34,722 bases of DNA, taken from contig JAJYPH010000014.1 of NCBI GenBank assembly GCA_021795575.1, positions 1-34,722 on the forward strand, read 5' to 3'. Shown piece after piece: positions 26,292-33,211 of this stretch. Within the stretch, counting starts at the first letter, position 1; every line of letters starts with the position of its first letter. Under the pieces are notes generated by a model, which was not told the DNA's origin, searched no databases, and was given only the letters and a program-made list of their open reading frames with translations. The stretch comes from Bacillota bacterium. GTDB taxonomy: Bacteria > Bacillota > Sulfobacillia > Sulfobacillales > JAIMBI01. A program made the position numbers and the translations under genes.

Positions 26292-26357
26292 TGGATCTGA
26301 ATGCGACGACTGAGACCGCCCTGCCGTGCGAATAAGCGCCCCCCCGCGCCGCTATGC

Positions 26358-26903
26358 CTATCGCTTGGGGGAGGCCTTTAGTCCCCCGGCCTTCTTCGTC
26401 GGCGCGTCGTCCCCATGCTGATGGCTCGCGCGGAGAGCCAACTCCATGGCCTGGCGCTCCTCCTGGCTCAACACATGCGCGCTGCCTCCGTCGGCAATCT
26501 GCTTGGCGTACACGCGAACCTCGTCGCGGCCCCACAACCCCGTCATGACCAATCCATTGGCCCGCTGATTCAGCAGCGCCAACGAGAAGGACAAGTCCGC
26601 CCCGGTGTCCAGGAACGGATTGAACCGCACCATGCCTACTCGCGTGATGGCGTAGGACAGCTCGTCTTCGGCCGCCTTCAGGCGCACCTCCATCTCCGCC
26701 ACGCGCGCGGTGGCGGCCCGGGCCTGCTCCATGGCCTGGGCCAGGGCCGTCTCCAATCCTTCACTGCCCGATGACCCTTGCATCAGACGGGCCAGCCGCC
26801 GGCGCAGCCGCGCCGTGGCCTGCGACGCTCCAAAGGCGGCGACGAGCGCCACCAAGGCAATCACGCCTACTCCATACAACAAATCCGTTCCCGACACGCC
26901 CAC
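26358..26903 (-). CDS. DUF4446 family protein
   Basis: A 181-residue protein with an N-terminal membrane helix (GVGVIALVALVAAFGAS), a coiled-coil region rich in Ala, Arg and Glu (about 35-90), and the DUF4446 core VGMVRFNPFLDTGADLSFSL followed by VYAKQIADGGSAHVLSQEE. The family is typical of Bacillota and is often located close to parB. The function is unknown. GTG 26903 is preceded by GGAGG (7 bases); the earlier start at 26933 is not supported. Confidence 0.88.
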   Translation of the reverse strand: MGVSGTDLLYGVGVIALVALVAAFGASQATARLRRRLARLMQGSSGSEGLETALAQAMEQARAATARVAEMEVRLKAAEDELSYAITRVGMVRFNPFLDTGADLSFSLALLNQRANGLVMTGLWGRDEVRVYAKQIADGGSAHVLSQEERQAMELALRASHQHGDDAPTKKAGGLKASPKR

Positions 26904-27208
26904 GTGTTGCCCTCCGTCCGCGCAAGTGATCAAAAATCCGCATCCCCTAATATCCCGCAGCTGGCCTGGCTGTGGCGACCGCGGCCTGGCGCTCTCCCCA
27001 TCCGGCCGGCGCGGCGCCGCTGCCCCCTCCGTCGCGCGACCGGCGCTCCCTCTATCGCTTTCGCCCCGGCGGCGGCCACCACGCCGGGCGCTGCCGTCGC
27101 CCCCCCTCCGCCCCCTCTACTATAACGACTACTGTAACGACGCCGACGCGTCCGGGCCGGTTGCCGAAACTTGGCGATCGGCGTCTAAGAATCTCGAACG
27201 TCGCCCGG
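26904..27208. other. GC-rich intergenic region between DUF554 and DUF4446 genes
   Basis: About 300 bases. The middle (26980-27115) is very GC-rich with pyrimidine runs on the plus strand. It contains a 12-bp tandem repeat at 27118-27141. No gene or RNA was recognised. A weak AT-rich patch (GATATTAGGGG on the minus strand near 26950) could be the DUF4446 promoter. Confidence 0.4.
27118..27141. repeat. 12-bp tandem repeat
   Basis: TACTATAACGAC (27118-27129) is followed at once by TACTGTAACGAC (27130-27141), differing at one base. It stands out as AT-richer sequence in a very GC-rich stretch and may be a protein-binding site upstream of the DUF4446 gene. Confidence 0.6.
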
Positions 27209-27910
27209 CTAGAGAAAAGCAATATGAAGCGCCAGCCCCATCCACCCCAATCCCACGGCCAGGACCATAGCGGGCATCAGGTTGGGCACTTTCAACATGG
27301 TTTTGCCGGCGAACAGGTTGAGCCCGATGCCCGCCACCAGAAGTCCGCCCACCGCGATGAAGTCCGACATCACCCGGGACGGCAGCACCGCCACCAGCTG
27401 GTGCGCCAGAAGGCTGATGCCCCCCTCATACACGAGGGTCACCGCCGCCGAGCCCATCACCCCCCAGCCCAGGGTTGCGGCCAGCACCATGGCCGTGATG
27501 CCGTCCATGATCGCCTTGGCCGCCAAAATGGTTGGGGTGTGGCCCGTCCCCGCCTGGATGCTGCCCAATATGGCCATGGCACCAATGTCAAAAATCAGGG
27601 TGGCGGTCACGAATCCCCGGGAGAACCCTCCGCGCCCAATCTTGTTCTCCGCCCAGCGGCCGAGCATCTCCAGCCCGACATCAATGTGCCACAACTCGCC
27701 GATCCACGCGCCGAGCACCACTGCCAGCAGGAGGCTCACCGGGCGGGATACCGGAAACACCATCTCCACCCCAATGAGCGCCGCCACGAGACCGGTGGCA
27801 CGAATCGCCAGGTCGCGAAAGGATTCGCCCAGCTTGTCTCCGGCCAGCAGACCCAACAGCGAGCCCACCAGGATGGCGGCCGCATTGAGTGCCGCGCCGT
27901 CCAGTGTCAT
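27209..27910 (-). CDS. DUF554 family membrane protein
   Basis: A 233-residue membrane protein of the DUF554 (YdfK/YqgA) family, with about seven hydrophobic helices and the recognisable segments LNAAAILVGSLLGLLAGD, GRGGFSRGFVTATLIFDIGAMAILGS and AIMDGITAMVLAATLGWGV. The function is unknown; a small-ion or metabolite transport role has been assumed. ATG 27910 is preceded by GAGGAACACG, in which GAGGA is the ribosome site and also the right half of a parS-like palindrome (27913-27928), so a DNA-binding site and the translation start are interlocked. Confidence 0.9.
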   Translation of the reverse strand: MTLDGAALNAAAILVGSLLGLLAGDKLGESFRDLAIRATGLVAALIGVEMVFPVSRPVSLLLAVVLGAWIGELWHIDVGLEMLGRWAENKIGRGGFSRGFVTATLIFDIGAMAILGSIQAGTGHTPTILAAKAIMDGITAMVLAATLGWGVMGSAAVTLVYEGGISLLAHQLVAVLPSRVMSDFIAVGGLLVAGIGLNLFAGKTMLKVPNLMPAMVLAVGLGWMGLALHIAFL

Positions 27911-27912
27911 CG

Positions 27913-27928
27913 TGTTCCTCGAGGAACA
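27913..27928. promoter_or_regulatory. parS-like palindrome, copy 1
   Basis: TGTTCCTCGAGGAACA, extended to an 18-bp palindrome at 27912-27929 by flanking G and C. It overlaps the ribosome site of the DUF554 gene. It matches the canonical parS TGTTTCACGTGAAACA at 12 of 16 positions. Confidence 0.7.
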
Positions 27929-27946
27929 CTGACCACCCACGGAACA

Positions 27947-27962
27947 TGTTCCTCGAGGAACA
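27947..27962. promoter_or_regulatory. parS-like palindrome, copy 2
   Basis: The same 16-bp palindrome, 34 bp from copy 1 centre to centre. It is preceded by GGAACA, so GGAACATGTTCC (27941-27952) is a second, overlapping palindrome built from the same half-sites. Confidence 0.7.
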
Positions 27963-28109
27963 CCAGGCCGCCAGCAGTCTCGAATCCATCCCATGCTTCG
28001 CGTCCGACCGCCACTCTCACAGCAACTCCTCCGCCAAACGACTCGAGAAACCCGTCCCCCACCCGACTCCGCGCGGCTTTCCCTACGGCGCCCGGTAGTC
28101 GGAACCTAC

Positions 28110-28125
28110 TGTTCCTCGAGGAACA
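28110..28125. promoter_or_regulatory. parS-like palindrome, copy 3
   Basis: An exact copy of the 16-bp palindrome in the middle of the intergenic region, 163 bp from copy 2 centre to centre. Confidence 0.7.
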
Positions 28126-28234
28126 TCGCACCGACCGCGCTGCCCAAACCGACCGGCGGCCACACAACCCCCCTGTCCGTCGGTCGCCCGCCCCGCTCCT
28201 GCATGTCTCACAAGACCCTTGTCCCCCTCGCAAA

Positions 28235-28250
28235 TGTTCCTCGAGGAACA
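28235..28250. promoter_or_regulatory. parS-like palindrome, copy 4
   Basis: An exact copy of the palindrome, 18 bp if the flanking A and T (28234, 28251) are counted. It touches the parB stop codon, so it lies directly at the 3' end of parB. Confidence 0.7.
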
Positions 28251-29117
28251 TCACACCGAGAAGGCCCCCGGAGACAGCTCGTCTTCACCCCCCCGCTGCA
28301 GTTCCACCAGCAGGGCCTCCAGCTCTTCCAGACTGCCGTAGCGAATCACGATGCGCCCCCGCTCGGCCGTGCCCCGGATGGATACCCGGGCGCCCAGCGA
28401 CTTGGCGAGGCGCATCTGGGCCGCCTCCAGGTGCACGTCGGGCGCCCCCCGACGAGGAGGCGCCCCGGGCTCCGGTGCGCTCAGCGCGGCGGTCAGCTGG
28501 CGAACCGTCCATCCCTGATCCGCGGCCCGCCGCGCCAGCGCCAACCGCCGGTCTGGGTCTGCGGACAGCAATACCTTGGCATGAGCCATGGTCAGCCGCT
28601 CTCCCTCGACCATCTCGCGCACTGGGGCCTCGAGTTGCAGCAACCGCAGATAGTTCGCCACGTGCGAGCGGGACTTGCCCACTCGCTCGGCGGCTTCATC
28701 CTGCGTCCAGGCAAACTCCTCGATCAGGCGCTGAAAGGCTTCGGCCTCCTCCATGGGATTCAGGTCGGTGCGCTGCAGGTTCTCAACCAGCGCCACCTCC
28801 ATGGTGGTGCGGTCATCCCAATCCCGCACCAACACCGGGATGTCGGCCAGGCCCGCCTGCCGACAGGCCAAGAGCCGCCGCTCCCCGGCAATCAGCTCAT
28901 AGCCGCCTTCTCTGGGCCGGACCAGCACCGGGTGGAGCACCCCGTGCCTCCGGATGGACTCCGCCAAGTCCGCCAGCGCCTCCGCGTCAAACCGCCGCCG
29001 CGGTTGAAAGGGATTCGGACGAATCTCCGCCACGGGCAGGGTCTTCGGCAGCTCGGCCGGGGCGGTGTCGGGGATGAGCGCCGCCAACCCGCGGCCCAGC
29101 CCCCTCGCCTTAGGCAT
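28251..29117 (-). CDS. parB: Chromosome partitioning protein ParB (Spo0J)
   Basis: A 288-residue ParB, the CTP-dependent DNA clamp that loads at parS and, with ParA and SMC, segregates the chromosome origin. The N-terminal domain has the CTP-binding GERR motif (78-81) and ENLQRTDLNP (112-121); the helix-turn-helix is VGKSRSHVANYLRLL (146-160). At the four residues reported to decide ParB versus Noc site choice (R-T-A-G in Caulobacter ParB, Q-K-K-R in Noc) this protein has R150, Y156, Q161 and A178: the nearly invariant glycine of S-M-G-H-A-R is alanine in T-M-A-H-A-K. The ATG overlaps the parA end by 8 bases. The four palindromes downstream are its likely sites. Confidence 0.96.
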   Translation of the reverse strand: MPKARGLGRGLAALIPDTAPAELPKTLPVAEIRPNPFQPRRRFDAEALADLAESIRRHGVLHPVLVRPREGGYELIAGERRLLACRQAGLADIPVLVRDWDDRTTMEVALVENLQRTDLNPMEEAEAFQRLIEEFAWTQDEAAERVGKSRSHVANYLRLLQLEAPVREMVEGERLTMAHAKVLLSADPDRRLALARRAADQGWTVRQLTAALSAPEPGAPPRRGAPDVHLEAAQMRLAKSLGARVSIRGTAERGRIVIRYGSLEELEALLVELQRGGEDELSPGAFSV

Positions 29118-29871
29118 TGGCCATCACCTCCTTTGCCAGCTGTGCGTAAATCATTGCCGCCTTGGACCGGGGATCATATTGAGAAATCGGCTGCCCGTGG
29201 CTGGGGGCCTCAGACAATCGCACGGCCCGCGGCACCACGGACTGGTACACCTTCGCGCCGAAGTGGTCCCGCACCTCTTTGGCGACCTGGCCCGAGAGGT
29301 TCGTACGGGCATCGTACATGGTCAGCACCACCCCTTCGACGTCCAGCGCGGGATTCAGATGCCGCCTCACCCGGTCGATGGTCGCCAGCAGCTGGGACAG
29401 CCCCTCCAGCGCGAAAAATTCGCACTGAATCGGGATCAACACGGCATCCGCCGCGGTGAGGGCGTTCACCGTCAAAAGCCCCAGCGAAGGGGGACAGTCC
29501 ACAAAGACGTAGTCGTACCGGTCCCGGATGGGGCCCAGCGCGGTTTTCAGGCGACCTTCCCGATTCGTGCGCGTCGTAAGCTCCACCTCGGCCCCGGCCA
29601 GGTCCAGCGTCGCCGGAATCACATGCAGACTGGGCACCGGGCTCGCGGCCACGGCGTCCGCCACAGCGGCGCTGTCCAGTAGCACGTCATAAATCGACGT
29701 CTCCTGGGCTTCCTTGGCCACCCCCAGCCCGGTCGTGGTGTTGCCCTGTGGGTCAATGTCCACCGCCAGCACCCGGTGCCCCGCCTCGGCCAGGTAGGCC
29801 GCCACGTTAATCACCGTGGTGGTTTTGCCCACGCCGCCCTTTTGGTTGGCCACCGCCAGCACACGCCCCAC
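29110..29871 (-). CDS. parA: Chromosome partitioning ATPase ParA (Soj)
   Basis: A 253-residue ParA/Soj ATPase with the deviant Walker A motif KGGVGKTT (11-18), the signature lysine K11, and VDIDPQGN (D40) for switch I. It has no N-terminal DNA-binding extension, so it is the small chromosomal type. ParA moves ParB-parS complexes and in Bacillus also controls DnaA. The start is GTG 29871, 27 bases after noc. Confidence 0.97.
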   Translation of the reverse strand: MGRVLAVANQKGGVGKTTTVINVAAYLAEAGHRVLAVDIDPQGNTTTGLGVAKEAQETSIYDVLLDSAAVADAVAASPVPSLHVIPATLDLAGAEVELTTRTNREGRLKTALGPIRDRYDYVFVDCPPSLGLLTVNALTAADAVLIPIQCEFFALEGLSQLLATIDRVRRHLNPALDVEGVVLTMYDARTNLSGQVAKEVRDHFGAKVYQSVVPRAVRLSEAPSHGQPISQYDPRSKAAMIYAQLAKEVMANA

Positions 29872-29898
29872 GCCCCAACCCCCGTTTACGTGTCGTCC

Positions 29899-30669
29899 CT
29901 ACGCCTTCGGGATCCGCACGCGAATCTCCCAGTGACTGTCGTCCTCGCTGTGCTCCACTTCCGATACGATGCCGTGGCGCGCCAGCGGCTCCAGCGCCTG
30001 CTTCACCGTGTTCACCACGATCCGAATATCTCGAATACGGCCCCGGGCGCCGCGCCGCGGCGCCCCCTCCAAGCGCTCTGCCACCAAACGCTCAGTTTCC
30101 TTCACCGTGAGGCGGCGCCCCGCCATCTCCAGCGCGGCGTCCATCCGGGCTTGTCCGCCGGGCAGCGAAAGCAAGGCTCGCGCGTGGCGCTCCGACAGCC
30201 CCTCCCGTTCCAACAGGTCCCGCACCGGTCCCTCCAGACGCAGGAGCCGCAACTTGTTGGCCACTGCCGACTGGCTCTTACCCACCCGGCGCGCCACTTC
30301 CTCCTGAGACCAGTTGAAGTCGCGCACCAGCCGCTGGTATCCCTCTGCCTCTTCCCAAAACGTGAGGTCCGCCCGCTGCAGATTTTCCACCAGGGACAGG
30401 ACGGCGCTCTCCGGCGCACCGGCGTCCACCACCATCACCGGCACTTCCACCAGGCCGGCCAGTTTGGCAGCCCGCCAGCGCCGTTCCCCGGCGACCAGTT
30501 CGTAGCCCGCCCCCAGCCGACGCACCACGAGCGGCTCCAAGACCCCCACTTCACGGATGGACGCGGCCAGGTCCTCCAGCGCCTCGGGGTCAAACTGCCG
30601 GCGCGGCTGATAGGCGCTGGGCACGACCGAGCCCACCAGGACACGGCGAAATTCACTCGGTATGCTCAC
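29899..30669 (-). CDS. noc: Nucleoid occlusion protein Noc (ParB paralogue)
   Basis: A 256-residue ParB-family protein that by its helix-turn-helix is Noc rather than ParB: VGKSQSAVANKLRLL and LSERHARALL give Q133, K139, R144 and R161 at the four specificity positions, close to the Noc set. CTP-binding motifs GERR (61-64) and ENLQRADLTFWEEA are present. Noc binds dispersed sites and, in Bacillus, brings DNA to the membrane to block division over the nucleoid. The start is GTG 30669 with GAGGGGG upstream. Only about 17 residues precede the SAYQPRR motif, so the amphipathic N-terminal membrane anchor of Bacillus Noc is apparently missing. Confidence 0.9.
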   Translation of the reverse strand: MSIPSEFRRVLVGSVVPSAYQPRRQFDPEALEDLAASIREVGVLEPLVVRRLGAGYELVAGERRWRAAKLAGLVEVPVMVVDAGAPESAVLSLVENLQRADLTFWEEAEGYQRLVRDFNWSQEEVARRVGKSQSAVANKLRLLRLEGPVRDLLEREGLSERHARALLSLPGGQARMDAALEMAGRRLTVKETERLVAERLEGAPRRGARGRIRDIRIVVNTVKQALEPLARHGIVSEVEHSEDDSHWEIRVRIPKA

Positions 30670-30783
30670 GCGCGCCCCCTCGTTGGCTGCCGCTGGTTGC
30701 CGCTGCCCGCCCTCGCCATCGTGTCCACAGCGGCGTCCGAGGCTTGCCGTGCTAATCCCCGGCCATCCCTTTTGAATGTGGGT

Positions 30784-31542
30784 CTATTCTAGCGCGGTTG
30801 CGTCCTCGGATCCCGGAATGGCCGTCCCCAACCGCGCCCCGTGGCGCGGAAACTCCGTCCCGCTCGGCGCGGTCTTCTTGATCACCACCAGGGATCGCCG
30901 CCCCTCTTCCCCCGGGAGGTCCAGCGTCTCCACGCGGTCGACGACGGCGCCGAGCCGCGCTAGCAAGCCCCCGGCCGCCGGCAGTTCCTCCGCCGCGGCC
31001 GGGCCCCGCATCAACAGGGCGGTCCCGCCCACCGCCAGCAGCGGCAGGGCCAGCTCGGCCACCACCGGCAGGGTGCCGGCTGCCCGAGCCACCGCAAATT
31101 GAAAGCGGCCGCCACAAGTGGCGGCCAGCGCCTCCGCCCGCACCGGATGCACCGCCACCTGGTCCAGGCCCAACGCCGTGGCCGCCTCGGCGACAAAGCG
31201 GGCCTTCTTGCCCACCGAATCCACCAGCACCCACCGGCTTGCCGGATACAGCGCCGCGAGCACCAATCCGGGATAGCCGGCCCCGGTCCCAATGTCCACG
31301 GCCGGACCCCGCCCGTCATAGACGCGCGCCGCCGTCGCGCTGTCCACCACCAGGCGCACAAACCCTGCGCGCCCTTTAAGCGCCGTCAGGTTCATGGTCC
31401 GCCCCGCCTCTTCCACCCGGGCCCAGTGTGCCAGAATGCGCGTCAGGGCCGCCGGGTCCAGCAGCGCGGCTGGGACCCCGGCGGCCCTGGCCCAGCCGGC
31501 CAGCTCCGCAGTGCTCACCGATTCGCTCATCGATCCACTCAT
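30784..31542 (-). CDS. rsmG: 16S rRNA (guanine-527-N7) methyltransferase RsmG (GidB)
   Basis: RsmG methylates G527 of 16S rRNA with SAM. The 252-residue protein has the SAM-binding motif VDIGTGAGYPGLVLA (about 82-96) and the conserved RAEALA and VARAAG segments further on. ATG 31542 is used; ATG 31530 four codons later is equally possible, as neither has a strong ribosome site. It follows yidC directly by about 35 bases, whereas in most Bacillota jag, mnmE and mnmG lie in between. It is 114 bases upstream of noc. Confidence 0.94.
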   Translation of the reverse strand: MSGSMSESVSTAELAGWARAAGVPAALLDPAALTRILAHWARVEEAGRTMNLTALKGRAGFVRLVVDSATAARVYDGRGPAVDIGTGAGYPGLVLAALYPASRWVLVDSVGKKARFVAEAATALGLDQVAVHPVRAEALAATCGGRFQFAVARAAGTLPVVAELALPLLAVGGTALLMRGPAAAEELPAAGGLLARLGAVVDRVETLDLPGEEGRRSLVVIKKTAPSGTEFPRHGARLGTAIPGSEDATALE

Positions 31543-31577
31543 CACGACTCGCCGTCGTTCCCCGCCCTGCGCATGGC

Positions 31578-32282
31578 TTACGACGTGGCTTTGGGCTTGG
31601 GCTTGGGATTGGGATTCGGGTTGGGCGCGTTGTTGACAATCGGGCGTCGCAGCAGCATGGTCGTCTGCGCCACCTGGAACAGGTTGGACGTCACGTAGTA
31701 GATCGAGAGGCCCGCCGCCAGCCGCCACGCCACATACCCAAACACAATGGGCATCATCCAGGTCATCATCTTCTGACTCTGCTCCATGCCTGGCTGGGGC
31801 GGGGTCATGCGCATCGTTTGCTTCTGCATGAAGTACGTGGACGCGGCCACCAGGAATGCCAGCAGAAACGTGGGATCGGGCTGCTTCAGGTTCTGCCAGA
31901 TCCACAGTCCGTGGCCGCCACCGGCGGCGTAGTTAAATTGCTGGAGGACTTCAAACAAGCCATACATAATTGGCAGCTGAAGCAGCAAGGGCAGACAGCC
32001 CGAGGCGGGATTGACGCCTTCTTCCTTGTACATGGCGGCAATTTCCTGCTGCAACTTCTGCGGATTGCCTTTGTGCTGCGCCTGCAGCGCCCGCTGGCGC
32101 GGCCCCAGCTTCGCCATCTTCTGCATGGACCGCACTTGTGTCACGCCCAACGGAAACAGCACCAGCCGCACCACGATGGTGAACAGGATCACACCCAGGA
32201 CGTAGTTGTGACCGGCCACCCCCGTGAAAAACACAAAGGCGGTCGTCAGCAGGTGCAGGAACGCTCCCCAGATGGCTTGCAT
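31578..32282 (-). CDS. yidC: Membrane protein insertase YidC (Oxa1/SpoIIIJ type)
   Basis: A 234-residue YidC of the short Gram-positive type that inserts membrane proteins alone or with SecYEG. It has five hydrophobic segments with the groove arginine R39 (FTIVVRLVLFPL), a charged coiled-coil loop (about 50-90) and GCLPLLLQLPIMYGLFEVL. Unlike Bacillus SpoIIIJ, no lipobox cysteine is seen near the N-terminus. The C-terminus is a simple Asn-Pro/Lys-Pro repeat (NAPNPNPNPKPKPKATS), encoded by a run of hexamers that forms six GGG tracts on the other strand. Confidence 0.95.
   Translation of the reverse strand: MQAIWGAFLHLLTTAFVFFTGVAGHNYVLGVILFTIVVRLVLFPLGVTQVRSMQKMAKLGPRQRALQAQHKGNPQKLQQEIAAMYKEEGVNPASGCLPLLLQLPIMYGLFEVLQQFNYAAGGGHGLWIWQNLKQPDPTFLLAFLVAASTYFMQKQTMRMTPPQPGMEQSQKMMTWMMPIVFGYVAWRLAAGLSIYYVTSNLFQVAQTTMLLRRPIVNNAPNPNPNPKPKPKATS
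31593..31625 (+). other. Potential G-quadruplex sequence in the 3' end of yidC
   Basis: Six GGG tracts (31593, 31599, 31605, 31611, 31618 and 31623) with loops of 2 to 4 bases lie on the plus strand, opposite the Asn-Pro/Lys-Pro codons of yidC. This satisfies the usual G-quadruplex pattern with tracts to spare. Confidence 0.75.
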
Positions 32283-32341
32283 AACCTAAGCGGCCCCCTC
32301 CAAACGTTTGCGCTTCCCGGCCTGACGTCGCGACAACGGTC

Positions 32342-32551
32342 TCATGGCACCGGATCGTAGCCTCCGGCGTGCAGCGGGTGGCAGCGCAGCACCCGGGCCA
32401 CCGCCAGCCACGTTCCCCGGGCCGCCCCATGCCGGGAGAGCGCTTCCACCGCGTACTCCGAACACGACGGCACGTAACGGCAGCTGGGCGGGCGAAACGC
32501 CGAAAACGCCCGCTGATACAGCGTGATGAGCCCCACCAGCACCTTCACCAT
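32342..32551 (-). CDS. yidD: Membrane protein insertion efficiency factor YidD
   Basis: A 69-residue YidD with the family pattern LITLYQRAFSAF, CRYVPSCSEYAVEAL and RCHPLHAGGYDPVP. It assists YidC-dependent insertion and lies, as usual, between rnpA and yidC. ATG 32551 follows GGGGTGA by 6 bases; only 6 bases separate it from the rnpA stop. Confidence 0.95.
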   Translation of the reverse strand: MVKVLVGLITLYQRAFSAFRPPSCRYVPSCSEYAVEALSRHGAARGTWLAVARVLRCHPLHAGGYDPVP

Positions 32552-32557
32552 GATTCG

Positions 32558-32896
32558 TCACCCCGCATCCAGGCACGACGCCTTGTCCAGCAAGCTTACG
32601 ACGGCTCGACGCAAATCGTCCCACGGCGCATCCAACACCCCGGCCTTGCCTAAAACAACAACCCGCCGGCCCGGCCGCACGCGTTGGTGAACCTCCGCGA
32701 GCACGGCGCGAAGCCGACGGCGAATCCGATTCCGTTTGACGGCGGTGCCGACCGCCCGCGCGCTGGCGTACCCCACCCGCGTCGCTTCACCCGGCGCCTC
32801 CATCACGATCACAACTACCAAACGATTACGGTAGGACCGGCCCGAAGAGAACGTCCTGCTGAAATCTCGACGGCCCCGGAGCCGCAACACCGCCAT
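32558..32896 (-). CDS. rnpA: Ribonuclease P protein component
   Basis: The protein subunit of RNase P, which matures tRNA 5' ends. The 112-residue protein has the RNR signature (AVKRNRIRRRLRA; R55-N-R57) and the N-terminal LRGRRDFSRTFSSGRSYRNR. It starts two bases after the rpmH stop, the normal arrangement. Confidence 0.96.
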   Translation of the reverse strand: MAVLRLRGRRDFSRTFSSGRSYRNRLVVVIVMEAPGEATRVGYASARAVGTAVKRNRIRRRLRAVLAEVHQRVRPGRRVVVLGKAGVLDAPWDDLRRAVVSLLDKASCLDAG

Positions 32897-32898
32897 GT

Positions 32899-33033
32899 CT
32901 AGACGGCCAGTCGCTTCCGGCCCTTGGCCCGGCGGCGGCTCAGCACCGCTCGACCCGATCGGGTGGACATGCGCCTTCTGAACCCGTGCACCTTGTGTCG
33001 GCGCCGACGGTTCGGTTGATAGGTCCGCTTCAT
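32899..33033 (-). CDS. rpmH: 50S ribosomal protein L34
   Basis: A 44-residue, very basic L34: starts [18 protein letters not shown], then [20 protein letters not shown], and ends KRLAV. GGGGGGTG lies 6 bases before ATG 33033. It heads the rpmH-rnpA-yidD-yidC unit and is preceded by a strong promoter. dnaA, normally divergent on the other side, is not in the window because an IS605-type element sits there. Confidence 0.97.
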   Translation of the reverse strand: MKRTYQPNRRRRHKVHGFRRRMSTRSGRAVLSRRRAKGRKRLAV

Positions 33034-33065
33034 GTCACTCACCCCCCGCCGCGCAAATCGGCCTA

Positions 33066-33094
33066 AGTATAGCCGCGGACGCTTGGACGGTCAA
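33066..33094 (-). promoter_or_regulatory. Sigma-A-type promoter of rpmH
   Basis: On the minus strand TTGACC (33094-33089) and TATACT (33071-33066) are 17 bases apart, 5 of 6 matches each. The predicted start is near 33060, about 27 bases before the rpmH ATG. It is the best promoter in the window and is left intact by the upstream insertion. Confidence 0.85.
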
Positions 33095-33211
33095 GCCGCG
33101 GCCAGGCCGACCCGCGTGTGATGACTTGCGCCCCCGATACCTGCGCCTCTCCACCTGGTGCCCGTCACCGTCATGTACGTACACGGATCATGGCGCGGCC
33201 TTCACCGTTCC

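Larger units (their letters stand above)
27911..28250. other. Intergenic region holding a cluster of parS-like palindromes
   Basis: The 340-bp gap between parB and the DUF554 gene contains four identical copies of TGTTCCTCGAGGAACA at 27913-27928, 27947-27962, 28110-28125 and 28235-28250. Half-sites also occur (GGAACA at 27941-27946). No coding sequence was seen. The cluster is likely the centromere recognised by ParB. Confidence 0.75.

Noticed and set aside
26972-29077. A 701-residue open frame on the plus strand
   Set aside because: It covers DUF554, the palindrome cluster and parB in antisense and shows only low-complexity Pro/Arg/His sequence.
30721-30729. GTGTCCACA resembling a DnaA box between rsmG and noc
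   Set aside because: It is single, two mismatches from TTATCCACA, with no neighbours or AT-rich unwinding region. One site is expected by chance.
33174-33183. TGTACGTACA palindrome near the IS end
   Set aside because: It is short, single and without a partner site; I cannot link it to any function.
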